Shown here piece after piece: positions 41,957-51,027 of a DNA stretch of 64,000 bases. Position 1 is the stretch's first letter, and each line of letters opens with the position of its first letter. The stretch covers positions 186,001 through 250,000 of the forward strand of contig NZ_BMSK01000002.1 of the NCBI RefSeq assembly GCF_014649115.1, written 5' to 3'. The DNA is from Streptomyces eurythermus (GTDB lineage Bacteria > Actinomycetota > Actinomycetes > Streptomycetales > Streptomycetaceae). The position numbers and the translations under genes were made by a program. A model generated the notes under the pieces. The model made no database searches and was not told where the DNA came from. It saw nothing but the letters and a program-made list of their open reading frames with translations.

Positions 41957-44900
41957 TCACACCCCCCACGCCGAGAACGCGGCCCAGTGGACGGGGGAGG
42001 CGAAGGGACACTCGTCCGGGTCGTGCCCCGGCCGGGTGTACTGCCCGGCCAGTGCCGCGAGATGCGGATGCGCCTCGGTGTAGCGGCCGAGGCCGTCCCA
42101 GGTCAGCCGCCGCAGCCAGGTCCGCGCCCCGCGCAGCGCGGACACGGGCTCCTCGCCGTCCGCGCCGGGGGCGAGCAACTCGTACAGGCGGGTCATCAAG
42201 AGCGCGGTCGCCAGGTCGTTCACCTGCCACAGGCTGGTGATCGCGCACGCGGCCCCGGCCTGGAGGAAGCCGCCCGGCAGCCCGGTGAACTCGTCGGGCG
42301 CGTCGATGATCTCGTACCGCCCGGACTGACAGGCGCCCGCCACCACCAGCCGGCAGGAGGGGAGCCGGCGCCTTACGAGCGCCTCCAGGTCCAAGGTGGC
42401 GTCCGCGAGCACCAAGGTCCCACCCCGGCCGACGAGTTCCGCGGTTCCATGACAGCTCAGATGGAGGTACGACGCCTCGGTGAGGTGCTCCAGCAGCCAC
42501 CCGACCGTGGCATCGGCGCCCACGGCGCACACGGTCTCCCCACCCGGCTCGAACAGCGCCCGGATCTCGGCGAGTTCGCTGCGCGCACCGGGCAGCGAGC
42601 CGTCGGGATCGGACACGGCGACCAGGCGCGGCACGGACGGTGCCGCCCGCGCGGCGGCGGCCCGCGCGGCGGCGTACACACCGGCCGACGGGACGAGCGT
42701 CAACGTACCCATGTCGTCCAGGATTTCATCACCCGGTCCCAGCGGTACGGCCTGCAGCGGCACATGCCCCAGGAGCCCGGTCGGTACGACGACCGCCTCG
42801 TGCCCCGGATCCTCGGCGAGCAGCCCGGCGAGGGGCCGCAGCAGCGGGGCGAGCTCACGCAACCGGTCCACGGCCCGGGGAAGTTCACGGCGCCGCTTGA
42901 GGGCACCGGCCTGCTGGACCACGAAGAGCCCCACCGCGGGGGCGTCCAGGTCCAGGGTCAGCAGTTTGGCGATCGAGGCACTGGTCACCTCGGGGACGAG
43001 TACGGCACGCACGCCTTCCTCGTGGTTTCGCGGGACGAGGAGCACGCAGCTGCCCCAGGGCGAGTTCACCAGGTAGGCGAGCGGCATTCCGCCGGCGGCC
43101 CGAACGACGTCCGCCACCTCGGTCGTCCGCAGGAACCCCTCGAACCCGGGGATCGCCCGGATCTCCTCGACCGCCGCCCGCACACCCCGCTCGGCCGCGG
43201 CCTGCGCCCCCACCGAGGTGACGAACCCACCATGCGAGCCGTCGCCCGGTCCCGCCGAACCGCCACCGGAGTCGACGCCGGCCCCTGCCACCCCGGCGGC
43301 CACCACCCGATAGCGCTCCCGCGCCTCCTCGTACCGGCGGGCCGCCGACGGATCGACGCGTTCCAGCGCCTTCAGATCCACCGTGTCGCGCCCGGCCGCC
43401 ACCGACAACTCGCGGGCGAGCCCCCGTTCGATCGCCTCGACCGCGTGTTCCGGACGCCCCGCGCGGGCCAGCAGGAAGGCGGCCTGGCGGGCGGTTCCGC
43501 TCGTCATCAGCAGCACGCTGCGGCGGGCGGCGGCGGTGACCTGTGCGTCGTAGAGCGCGTGGACGGCGACCAGCATGTCCGCCGCCACGTCGGCCGCGCC
43601 GGTCCAGTCCCCGGCGTCGGCGAGCGCGTCGATCGCCTCCCGGGCGATGGACAGATGCAGCGAGGGGAAGACGCGCGGCGGTACGGAGGTCAGCGCGGTG
43701 CGCCGCAGCCGGGCGCGCTCGGCGCTGCCCGGATCGTCGAGGAGATCGACGGCGCGGGCCAGGAGCCAGACGGCGCGGCTGGTGTCGAGGAGCCCCGGGT
43801 GCGCGGCGGCGAAGGTGATGACGGCGGTGGCGGCGGCACGGGCGCCGCGCGGGTCGGCCGTGCCCCGCTCGGGGGAGAGCAGCAGATCGGCCAGGTTGCA
43901 CTGGAGCTGCGACCACAGGACGGGGTCGTCGTCGGGGCGCAGCCGGCCGAGGGCGTTCCGGTAGCACCGCTCGGCCTCGCGCAGGTCGCCGGGACCGCCG
44001 CGCCGGATGAGGAGCACCCCGAGGTTGATCAGGGAGAAGGACCAGTCGACGCGGTTCCGCCTCGGCGAGCGTGCGTCCAGTGCGGCCCGGAGGTGCTCGA
44101 TGCCGAGCGTGAGATCGTTCTCCCCGCCGCCCGGGCGGTGCCCGAGCAGCAGCCCGTGGTTGGTCCGCACCCGGGCCCAGAGTTCGCGGTGGGTACGGCG
44201 GTCCACCGCGGCTTCGGCGCGGGTGAGCAGCTCGTGGGCGTACTCCCAGCGCTCGACGCGGTCGCCGTCGTCGCGGAAGTGCTGGAGGGACGCGAGGTTC
44301 GTGGCGACCTCGGCCCACTGGAGGGAGCCCTCCGGCAGCCGGTGCAGGGCGAGCCGGAGCATCCGCATCGCCTCGGCGGGCTCGGCCGGGTTCGCTGTGT
44401 ACAGCGTGCCGACGAGCAACACGCCCAGCCGGGCGGCGAGTTCGGTCTCCAGGTCCGTCTCGCCGATCTGCCCGGCGAGTTCGAGCGCCTCCCGCGCGAG
44501 CGGAACGGCCTCTGGGCCTTGCGCGCCCCGGACCCGGTCGTACAGGGCGTACAGCCGCTCCCGCAGCCCCTGTCCGAAGGCGGCCAGCGATGCCGCGTAC
44601 CGCTCGACGGCCCCCTCCACGGGCACACGGCCGCCGCACAGGTCCTCCAGCAATTGCTGCCGCAGCCGCAGCGGAGCCTCCAGCGGGGTGCCGGCGACCC
44701 GGCGCAGCTCAGCTGCCCCCGCGTCGCGCACCTGGGTGCCGTCGGTGAGCCGGGGCTGCGCCCGGACGAGCGCGGTGAGCCGGTCCGGCATGGCCACCGT
44801 GACGGCGTGCAGCAGCTCCCCGACCCCGGTGTCCGCCAGCTCGTCGGCCACGTTCCGCAGGAAGATCCGATAGTTCTCCACCGTGGGCGGCCCGTACGGC

Positions 44901-45346
44901 GTCAACTGCGCGCACGCCCCCTCGGGATCCGCCAGGTCACGCTCCACGTCACGGCTCAGCGCGAACGGCAGCAGCCTGCGCGGCAGCACGACCACGTTCC
45001 CGCCGAACTTCCCCTGGGCGAAGGCCCCGGCGAGCCGTGCCTCCTCCACCAGGGCGGCCGCGCTCGCCGTGGGATCCCGCTGGAGTTCCGCGACGGAGGT
45101 GGCGAACAGCGACGGCACGACCGCTCCGGCGCGCAGCACCAGCACCGGCGCCTCGATGTGCGCCCGGGTGCCGCAGCCGGGACAGTCCACCCAGCACAGC
45201 CCGCGCCCGAACCCGTCCGGACCGTCGGGGCTTTCGAGGACGTCGCCCCGCTCCCGGCTGTCCACGACTCGCCACACCGGCTCCTGGCACGGCCGTTCGC
45301 ACTGCTCGCACCGCCACGCGTACGCCACCCTCGCGGAGACGGCCAC
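41957..45346 (-). CDS. CpXC-TPR-CHAT domain protein, caspase-like peptidase
   Basis: 1129 residues. The N-terminus (about 1-110) has two CxxC pairs (CEQCERPC and WVDCPGCG), as in CpXC zinc-binding domains. A long TPR-like helical region spans roughly 250-700 (LGVLLVGTLYTANPAEPAEAMRMLRLALHRL and similar units). The C-terminal CHAT domain carries the His-Cys dyad in YLHLSCHGTAELVGRGG (His about 967) and VVAGACQSGRYE (Cys about 1004). CHAT domains are caspase/separase-like proteases used in bacterial defence and signalling. The upstream 154-residue gene ends seven bases before this start, indicating one operon. The target protein is unknown. Confidence 0.88.
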   Translation of the reverse strand: MAVSARVAYAWRCEQCERPCQEPVWRVVDSRERGDVLESPDGPDGFGRGLCWVDCPGCGTRAHIEAPVLVLRAGAVVPSLFATSVAELQRDPTASAAALVEEARLAGAFAQGKFGGNVVVLPRRLLPFALSRDVERDLADPEGACAQLTPYGPPTVENYRIFLRNVADELADTGVGELLHAVTVAMPDRLTALVRAQPRLTDGTQVRDAGAAELRRVAGTPLEAPLRLRQQLLEDLCGGRVPVEGAVERYAASLAAFGQGLRERLYALYDRVRGAQGPEAVPLAREALELAGQIGETDLETELAARLGVLLVGTLYTANPAEPAEAMRMLRLALHRLPEGSLQWAEVATNLASLQHFRDDGDRVERWEYAHELLTRAEAAVDRRTHRELWARVRTNHGLLLGHRPGGGENDLTLGIEHLRAALDARSPRRNRVDWSFSLINLGVLLIRRGGPGDLREAERCYRNALGRLRPDDDPVLWSQLQCNLADLLLSPERGTADPRGARAAATAVITFAAAHPGLLDTSRAVWLLARAVDLLDDPGSAERARLRRTALTSVPPRVFPSLHLSIAREAIDALADAGDWTGAADVAADMLVAVHALYDAQVTAAARRSVLLMTSGTARQAAFLLARAGRPEHAVEAIERGLARELSVAAGRDTVDLKALERVDPSAARRYEEARERYRVVAAGVAGAGVDSGGGSAGPGDGSHGGFVTSVGAQAAAERGVRAAVEEIRAIPGFEGFLRTTEVADVVRAAGGMPLAYLVNSPWGSCVLLVPRNHEEGVRAVLVPEVTSASIAKLLTLDLDAPAVGLFVVQQAGALKRRRELPRAVDRLRELAPLLRPLAGLLAEDPGHEAVVVPTGLLGHVPLQAVPLGPGDEILDDMGTLTLVPSAGVYAAARAAAARAAPSVPRLVAVSDPDGSLPGARSELAEIRALFEPGGETVCAVGADATVGWLLEHLTEASYLHLSCHGTAELVGRGGTLVLADATLDLEALVRRRLPSCRLVVAGACQSGRYEIIDAPDEFTGLPGGFLQAGAACAITSLWQVNDLATALLMTRLYELLAPGADGEEPVSALRGARTWLRRLTWDGLGRYTEAHPHLAALAGQYTRPGHDPDECPFASPVHWAAFSAWGV

Positions 45347-45353
45347 CGCCGGC

Positions 45354-45818
45354 CTACTTGCCGTTGGTGAGATGGGACAGCAACGCCGTCAGCACCCGCG
45401 CGAGCGCCGCGTCCTTCAACGCCCGCTTGCGCACGGCCACCTTCCACCGGCCCTGCCGGTCCCGGTCGACCACCACCTCGGTCTGCAACAGCGTGACGAC
45501 CAGCACCCCCACGGTGACGGTCACGGGGTCGAACCGCTCCATCGGCGACCGCGCGTACTCCACGGCCTCCCCGACGACGTCGTCCCCTTGCAGGGCGGCG
45601 TACTCCAACGCCGCCCGCGCGACGTCCCCTTCGCCCCCGCCCTCACCCGGCTCGACCCCCGCCGCCTTCAGCGCCTGCCCCAACTCCCCCTCCGACAGGC
45701 CGGTCTCCCGGGCCGACGACAGCAGCCCCCGGTCCTCGACCAGCACCGTCAGCGCCCGGACGGCCTGCGCGTCGGAGAGCGCACGAATCTCCCGTACCAA
45801 CTCGTCTCGCTGCGACAT
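45354..45818 (-). CDS. CHAT-associated small protein, 154 residues
   Basis: Soluble protein with a helical first half (RDELVREIRALSDAQAVRALTVLVEDRGLL), a Gly/Glu-rich hinge near residues 56-65, and a beta-like second half (VTVTVGVLVVTLLQTEVVVDRDRQGRWKVAVRKRALKDAALARVLTALLSHL). I do not recognise a named domain. Its stop lies seven bases before the CHAT gene start, so the two are co-translated. Its size and position suit an adaptor, substrate or inhibitor of the CHAT protease; this is inferred from context only. Confidence 0.7.
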   Translation of the reverse strand: MSQRDELVREIRALSDAQAVRALTVLVEDRGLLSSARETGLSEGELGQALKAAGVEPGEGGGEGDVARAALEYAALQGDDVVGEAVEYARSPMERFDPVTVTVGVLVVTLLQTEVVVDRDRQGRWKVAVRKRALKDAALARVLTALLSHLTNGK

Positions 45819-46097
45819 GAGCCAAGTCTGCCCCGTCGCGGCGCGCGGCGGGCGGTGTACGCACGACTCGTCACCCCAAACGCCAGGACCCGCCGCACCC
45901 CGCGCGGCGCGGGCCCGGGCCTCGCCCCTCTCGTCCCTGCCGTACGCGCCGTTTCACCGAACCCCGGCGGCGAGGCGGACCACTGTGCAGGACGACCATG
46001 ATCGTTCTGGCGGCAACCGCTGTACCGACATTCCTCGAAGCCGGTAGCGGACCCGGACACGTAGGCCGCGATCCGGCATGTCGCGTCGGCGGAGGCG

Positions 46098-47018
46098 TCA
46101 GCGGGGGAGGAGCACGGCTGTGCCGGTGACCCGGACCCGGGCGTCCTCGGGCGTCACACCGATGACGAGCTCGCTCGGGCGGCCCATGTCCTCCCCCTGC
46201 CGCACGGTGACGTCCATGGGTTCGGTGACCAGTCCCAGGGCGCGGAGGTAGCCGCCGAACGCGGCCGCCGCGGCGCCCGTCGCGGGGTCCTCCACGACGC
46301 CGCCGACGGGGAACGGGTTCCGGGCGTGGAAGCGGCGGGGGGACTCGCGCCACACCAGGTCGACGGTGGTCCAGCCGTACCGGCGCATGACTCCGGCGAG
46401 CGCGTCGAAGTCGTAGTCGAGCGCGGCCAGCCGCTCGCGGGAGGCCGCGGCCAGCACCAGGTGGTCATTGCCGCCGAAGGCCACGTGCGGCGGCAGCGCG
46501 GGGTCCAGGTCCGACGGGCTCCAGCCGAGGGCCGCGAGGGTGGCCTCCAGCTCGTCGGCGAACGCCTGACGGGACCGGGTCGGCACACTGGTGAGCGTCG
46601 CCCGCACCGCCCCCGCGCCGTCGGCGGCGGTGGTCACCGCGATGACGCCCGCCGGGGTGTCCAGAACGAGGTCGCCGGGGCCCAGCCTGCCGGCGAGCGC
46701 GACGGCCAGGGCCACCGTCGCGTGCCCGCAGAACGCCACCTCCGCCAGCGGGCTGAAGTAGCGCACCGTGAAGCGCCGGGCGACCGGATCGACGGCGGTG
46801 ACGAAGGCGGTCTCGGAGTACCCCACCTCGGCGGCGACGGCGAGCATGGCCGCCGCGTCCAGCCCGGAGGCGTCGAGCACGACCCCGGCGGGGTTGCCGC
46901 CCTCCGGGGTGCGGGTGAACGCGGAGTAGCGCAGGATCTCGGGGACCGCGCCGGAGCCGCCGTGGGCCGGGGCAGTGGTCGCGGTGCCGGTGAAGGCGGC
47001 GGTCTTGTCGTCGGTCAT
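46098..47018 (-). CDS. PhzF-family isomerase-like protein
   Basis: 306 residues with the PhzF / diaminopimelate-epimerase-like fold: RYSAFTRTPEGGNPAGVVLDA, VGYSETAFVTAVDPVARRFTVRYFSPLAEVAFCGHATVALA with the catalytic Glu in YSETAF, and VVEDPATGAAAAAFGGYLRALG near the end. Family members isomerise small cyclic acids; in phenazine makers PhzF acts on a DHHA intermediate, but most homologues such as this have no known substrate, and no other phenazine gene is present. It starts at the ATG 47018; the frame upstream is antisense filler. It diverges from a LysR gene that probably controls it. Confidence 0.88.
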   Translation of the reverse strand: MTDDKTAAFTGTATTAPAHGGSGAVPEILRYSAFTRTPEGGNPAGVVLDASGLDAAAMLAVAAEVGYSETAFVTAVDPVARRFTVRYFSPLAEVAFCGHATVALAVALAGRLGPGDLVLDTPAGVIAVTTAADGAGAVRATLTSVPTRSRQAFADELEATLAALGWSPSDLDPALPPHVAFGGNDHLVLAAASRERLAALDYDFDALAGVMRRYGWTTVDLVWRESPRRFHARNPFPVGGVVEDPATGAAAAAFGGYLRALGLVTEPMDVTVRQGEDMGRPSELVIGVTPEDARVRVTGTAVLLPR

Positions 47019-47102
47019 GAGGGAAACCCTGCCACCCTTCCCCAATCGGGTCCAACGATGGATCACGATACACCCCATCGACTTTCCGCATAGGCTGCGC
47101 GG

Positions 47103-48041
47103 GTGGACACACGACTGCTGACGACCTTCACCACGCTCGCCCGCACGGGCAGCTTCACCGCCGCCGCGGCCGAACTCCACCTCGCCCAGTCCACGGTCAC
47201 CGTGCACATCCGCACCCTCGAACGCGACCTCGGCGTGCCGCTGTTCGACCGGCTGCCCACCGGTGCCTCGCTCACCGACGTCGGCCGGCGGCTCCTCGGA
47301 GAGGCCGAGACGGTGCTCGACGCCGTGGCCCGGCTGCGCTCCGCGACCGGCGAGGACGGGCCCGTCGCGGGCCGGGTGGTGGTCGGCACGCCCGAATCGC
47401 TGTGCGCCACCCGGTTGCCGACCGTGATCGCGGCCCTGCGCACCCAACACCCCGACGTGGATGTCGACCTGCACGCGGCCGGCACCGAAGAGTGCGTACA
47501 GGGACTGCGCTCCGGCCACCTCGACTTGGCGCTGCTGATGGCCGAGGACGCCGAGGCCCCCGACATCGCCACCGAACCGGTCGCCCGCGAGGCCCTCGCC
47601 CTCGTCGCCGCCCCCGGCCATGCGCTGGCCGGCCGTGACCGCCCGACGGCCTGGGGCGATCTGGCGGCCGAGCACTTCTTCCTCCTCGAGGAGGGCTGTG
47701 CGTACAGCGATGCCTTCGAACGGCGGCTGCGCGCCGCGCCCGGCGCGGGCCCGCGAGTCACCCGGTTCGGCAGCGTGGACGCGGCCCGCTCCTGTGCCGC
47801 GGCGGGCCTGGGCCTGACCCTGCTGCCGGCGACGACCGTCGCCGAGCACCTGCGCGACGGACGGCTGCGTCGGATCGCCCTCGCCGGCCCGCCCCTCGCC
47901 GACGTATCCGTACGGCTGGCCCGGCACCGCCGGCGCTGGGCGGCGCCCGCTGCGCGCCAGGTCGCCCGCGCCCTCGTCCGGCACCTCGCACAGGCCGGGG
48001 ACGGGGACGCCGGGCACCCGGCGGCAGCTGGAAAGGCGTGA
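47103..48041 (+). CDS. LysR-family transcriptional regulator
   Basis: 312 residues, GTG start. The N-terminal winged helix reads DTRLLTTFTTLARTGSFTAAAAELHLAQSTVTVHIRTLERDLGVPLFDR. The effector domain starts at VAGRVVVGTPESLCATRLPTVIAALRTQHP. It diverges from the PhzF-type gene with an 84-base gap; the AT-richer stretch ATGGATCACGATAC in that gap is a candidate operator. By the usual LysR logic it activates the PhzF gene and represses itself. The downstream 48042-48451 stretch holds no convincing gene. Confidence 0.9.
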   Translation: MDTRLLTTFTTLARTGSFTAAAAELHLAQSTVTVHIRTLERDLGVPLFDRLPTGASLTDVGRRLLGEAETVLDAVARLRSATGEDGPVAGRVVVGTPESLCATRLPTVIAALRTQHPDVDVDLHAAGTEECVQGLRSGHLDLALLMAEDAEAPDIATEPVAREALALVAAPGHALAGRDRPTAWGDLAAEHFFLLEEGCAYSDAFERRLRAAPGAGPRVTRFGSVDAARSCAAAGLGLTLLPATTVAEHLRDGRLRRIALAGPPLADVSVRLARHRRRWAAPAARQVARALVRHLAQAGDGDAGHPAAAGKA

Positions 48042-48451
48042 TGTGCCGACCGCGTCGGTGATCCGCCGCTCAGCCGCTGGAGATCGGTGGCTGGGTGTCG
48101 CCCGGGGCGGCCGGCCGCCGAGAATCGCTGGCGGCGCTCGTCGTGATCGCCGGCGCGGTGGTCGCCTCCGCCGAGTTCGTGTGGTGGTCCGGGGCCGCAC
48201 CCCGGCGGATCCCTCGGATCCGGGCCCGGCGTCGGCTCCCGCTTCTGCTGCGCCGGCGACACACCCTTGACGGTCGCCCGGTGGCCGCCGTTTGCCTGCG
48301 GGCTTGTGAACCGCAGCTCGACGTCGCCCTGTTGGACACCGCCGCGTCTGCGTCCCCCACCGCGCTCCTGTTGCGCCGACGGGACTTCGGCAAGGTGCTG
48401 TACCCGTGCGGGCCGGGTCTCCCCGGCCGCCCGGGGCCGGGGTGATGTCCA
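48042..48451. other. Gene-free interval after the LysR gene
   Basis: About 410 bases at the convergent ends of the LysR and MarR genes. Several frames of 75-115 codons are open on both strands but have Arg/Pro/Ala-rich, off-frame composition and no ribosome sites, so I do not call them. Confidence 0.4.
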
Positions 48452-48928
48452 TCAGCCTGTGGGCATGCCGATCCGGTCGCGTTCGAGTACGGAGCGCAGC
48501 TTCGAGATGGCGCGGACGGCGGCCGCGCCGGAGGAGTCGTCGAGCGTGTCCGCGATCAGCGTGGCGAGTTCCTCGGTGAAGGTTCTCTCCGCCGCGTCGA
48601 CGAGTCGCGAGCCGTCGTCGGTCAGGGCCAGCAGGGAGGACCGGCGATCGGATGGATTCGGCTGCCGGACGATCCAGCCCTGTTTCTCCAGGCGGTCGGC
48701 GCTCTTGCTGGTCGCCCCGACGCCGATGGCGAACTCGGCGGCGATGTCCGCCACGCGAGCCCCGGGATGGTCGCGCAGGAAGCGCAGGAACTCGAACTGC
48801 GAGGTCACGATCCCGTGCCGCTCACGAAGACGGTCGTTGAGGGCGTTGTACAGACGCGTCTCGCAGCGGACCAGATCGGAGAAGAAGCCCGGGAGGTCGA
48901 CTTCGTCACCGCTCAATCTATATGCCAT
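48452..48928 (-). CDS. MarR-family regulator, probably leaderless
   Basis: 158 residues with a MarR winged helix: TSQFEFLRFLRDHPGARVADIAAEFAIGVGATSKSADRLEKQGWIVRQPNPSDRRSSLLALT. The ATG at 48928 lies in the middle of a perfect 20-base palindrome and has no ribosome site. TACACT about ten bases before it could be the -10 box, so transcription would start at or near the ATG. The frame upstream to 49981 is antisense to the esterase gene. It diverges from that esterase and probably represses both by binding the palindrome. Confidence 0.85.
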   Translation of the reverse strand: MAYRLSGDEVDLPGFFSDLVRCETRLYNALNDRLRERHGIVTSQFEFLRFLRDHPGARVADIAAEFAIGVGATSKSADRLEKQGWIVRQPNPSDRRSSLLALTDDGSRLVDAAERTFTEELATLIADTLDDSSGAAAVRAISKLRSVLERDRIGMPTG

Positions 48929-48937
48929 GGCATATAG
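48918..48937. promoter_or_regulatory. Perfect 20-bp palindrome over the MarR start codon
   Basis: CTATATGCCATGGCATATAG reads the same on both strands. It contains the MarR ATG and a TATAGT-like -10 for the rightward esterase gene at its edge, so one bound dimer would block both genes. Confidence 0.8.
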
Positions 48938-48976
48938 TGTAGTGGAATCTACTTTCGGTGGGGCGGGAGCACACCC

Positions 48977-49900
48977 ATGAGCAAGGAACAACGCGCCCGG
49001 ATCGACGCGATGATGCGGCAGCCGCGGCCCGAGGGCCCACGGTCGGTCGAGGAACTGCGCGCCGGATTCAAGGCGTTGATGGACCAGATGATGGTGCCCG
49101 ACGGAATCCGCACCACGCGGACGACACTCGGCGCCCGATCCGCCCTGCATGTCGAGCCGGACAACGGGCCCCGCGCCGGGACGATCCTGTACTTCCACGG
49201 CGGCGGCTTCGTGTTCGGCTCTCCCGAGACCGCCCTGCCGCTGACGGGGCACCTCGTGGCCAAGACCGGCTTCAGGGCGTACTCGCCGGACTACCGGCTT
49301 GCCCCCGAGCACCCGTTCCCGGCCGCGATCGAAGACACCCTGAGCGCCTACCGCGACCTTCTCGACAGCGGCGCGGACCCCTCGGCCATCGCGTTCGCCG
49401 GGGACTCCGCCGGCGGCGGCCTCACCGTCACCACCTGCCTCGCCGCCCGTGAGGCGGGCCTCCCCCTGCCCGCCGCCATCGTGGCGTTCTCCCCTGGCCT
49501 CGACGCCACCCGCACGGGCGAGAGCATGGACACCAAGGAGGGCATCGACCCGATCTTCACCCGTGAGGCCGTCGAACACACCGGGGCCATGTACCTGGCC
49601 GGAGCCGACCCCCACCAGCCCCTGCTCAGCCCGGCCGTCCTCGCCGACCTGACCGGCTTCCCTCCCCTGCTGATCCAGGTGGGCACGAACGAGATCCTGC
49701 TGGACGACTCCACGCGCCTCGCCGCGCGTGCGAGGGCGGCCGGGGTGGACGTCATTCTGGACGTCACCGCCGACGTGCCGCACGTCTTCCAGTCGTTCGC
49801 CGGCGTACTGGACGAGGCGGACGAGGCACTGGACCGCGCGGCTCTCTTCCTCGGCCAGCGACTTGGCGCTGGGCGCGCGGCAAAGGCGCCAGAGAAGTAG
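48977..49900 (+). CDS. Alpha/beta hydrolase, hormone-sensitive-lipase-like esterase
   Basis: 307 residues of the HSL (bHSL) esterase family: oxyanion motif ILYFHGGGFVFGSPET, SPDYRLAPEHPFPAAIED, nucleophile elbow FAGDSAGGGLTV, an acid residue in VGTNEILLDDS and the catalytic His in ADVPHVFQSF. It hydrolyses short acyl esters in the cytoplasm; there is no signal peptide. GGGAGCA lies ahead of the ATG. The divergent MarR gene and the shared palindrome suggest induction by an ester or its product. Confidence 0.9.
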   Translation: MSKEQRARIDAMMRQPRPEGPRSVEELRAGFKALMDQMMVPDGIRTTRTTLGARSALHVEPDNGPRAGTILYFHGGGFVFGSPETALPLTGHLVAKTGFRAYSPDYRLAPEHPFPAAIEDTLSAYRDLLDSGADPSAIAFAGDSAGGGLTVTTCLAAREAGLPLPAAIVAFSPGLDATRTGESMDTKEGIDPIFTREAVEHTGAMYLAGADPHQPLLSPAVLADLTGFPPLLIQVGTNEILLDDSTRLAARARAAGVDVILDVTADVPHVFQSFAGVLDEADEALDRAALFLGQRLGAGRAAKAPEK

Positions 49901-50178
49901 GTTCGGCCCCAGACCGTACTCGGGCTGGGGTCCGCACGGGCTCGACGACGGCGGTCCCGACGCCGACCCGGCGGTGAGCACCGGCTACGAGGCCACCCGC
50001 AACCGGCGCCTGACCCGCGGTCGGAAGCTGTCGGGCACCACACCGGCAGCGACCCCCGGGTGGCGGTGGGGCACGGGTTCGCCCACCTCTGAAACCGACG
50101 CGTGCTCGGCGAGGTCCGCACCGGCCCGGCGTGGGCGACCACCCGGGTCGGGTCACCCGGCGGCAGACGTCCGGCGCG

Positions 50179-50964
50179 TCAGGCAAGAGCCGCCAGGGCC
50201 GCTTCGGATGGGCTCCCGGCCGTCGCCTGGTACACGATGATCACCTGGTGCTCGGCGCCGCCCACGGTGAGCGCCTGCCTCCGCAGGGCCAGGCTGCCGA
50301 CGACCGGGTGCGTGAAGCGCTTGAGCTCGTCCCGGGCGGGCCGCGTCTCGTGCCGCGTCCACAGACGGCGGAACTCCTCGTCCGTCTCCAGCTCGGTGAC
50401 CAGGTCGACGGTTCTGGGGTCGCGTGGGTCGGCTTCGGCGCGCAGGGCCGCCGTGGTCTGCGCGGCTGTTTCCGCCCAGTCGGGAAAGAGGCGGCGGGAC
50501 GCGGGGTCGAGGAACACCGCTCGGACCAGGTTGCTTCCGGGCTCGTACATCGGGGCGAGCGCGCGGGCCTTTTTGTTCGCCGCCAGTACGTCGAAACACC
50601 GGTCGCGGACGTACGCGGGGCGGTCCGTCCAGGCGTCGAGCAGCCGGTGCACGTCCGCGGAGACCTCGGTCCGTGACGGGGGCACGGGGGCGGGACCGGC
50701 GAGGGCGTACAGGTGGGCGCAGGCGTCGGCGTCCAGCTTCAGCGCCCGCGCGAGGGAGCGCAGCACCTGGGGCGAGGGGTGCCGGTCGATGCCCTGCTCG
50801 AGCCGGACCAGGTACGGCTCGCTGATTCCGGCGAGGTGGGCCAGTTCCTCCCGGCGCAGTCCTGCCACACGGCGGCGTCCGCCGGCGGGAATCGCCGCGT
50901 CAGCCGGTGCGATCCGTCCGCGCCGGGCCTTGAGGAAGTCTCCCAGAAGATTGTCGGCCGCCAT
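50179..50964 (-). CDS. MmyB-type XRE regulator next to a short-chain dehydrogenase
   Basis: 261 residues with the same architecture as the regulator at 3133-4005: an XRE helix-turn-helix (GLRREELAHLAGISEPYLVRLEQGIDRHPSP) and an MmyB ligand-binding domain (VRAVFLDPASRRLFPDWAETAAQTTAALRAEA, KRFTHPVVGSLALRRQAL). The start is the ATG 50964, directly behind a tandem repeat. It diverges from the short-chain dehydrogenase, the common pairing for this family, which suggests it represses that gene and itself. Confidence 0.9.
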   Translation of the reverse strand: MAADNLLGDFLKARRGRIAPADAAIPAGGRRRVAGLRREELAHLAGISEPYLVRLEQGIDRHPSPQVLRSLARALKLDADACAHLYALAGPAPVPPSRTEVSADVHRLLDAWTDRPAYVRDRCFDVLAANKKARALAPMYEPGSNLVRAVFLDPASRRLFPDWAETAAQTTAALRAEADPRDPRTVDLVTELETDEEFRRLWTRHETRPARDELKRFTHPVVGSLALRRQALTVGGAEHQVIIVYQATAGSPSEAALAALA

Positions 50965-50989
50965 CCTGCGAGGGTAACCCTGCGAGGGT
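50965..50989. repeat. Direct repeat between MmyB-type regulator and SDR gene
   Basis: CCTGCGAGGGT occurs at 50965-50975 and 50979-50989 (14-base period, little more than one helical turn). One copy abuts the regulator's start codon. It is a likely binding site for the regulator in the 63-base divergent gap. Confidence 0.6.
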
Positions 50990-51027
50990 GCTGGCCGGCC
51001 CGGTGGGAGTGGCGCAGGCTCGATGTC

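Noticed and set aside
41957..45370. A plus-strand frame of 1127 codons opposite the CHAT gene
   Set aside because: Its sequence is Gly/Arg/Gln-rich with no domain, while the minus strand has CpXC, TPR and CHAT motifs throughout.
46098..47018. Phenazine biosynthesis
   Set aside because: PhzF homologues are widespread without phenazine production, and no other phz gene is present.
48929..49981. N-terminal extension of the MarR frame opposite the esterase
   Set aside because: It is antisense to the esterase coding sequence and lacks similarity; the winged-helix protein needs only the part from 48928.
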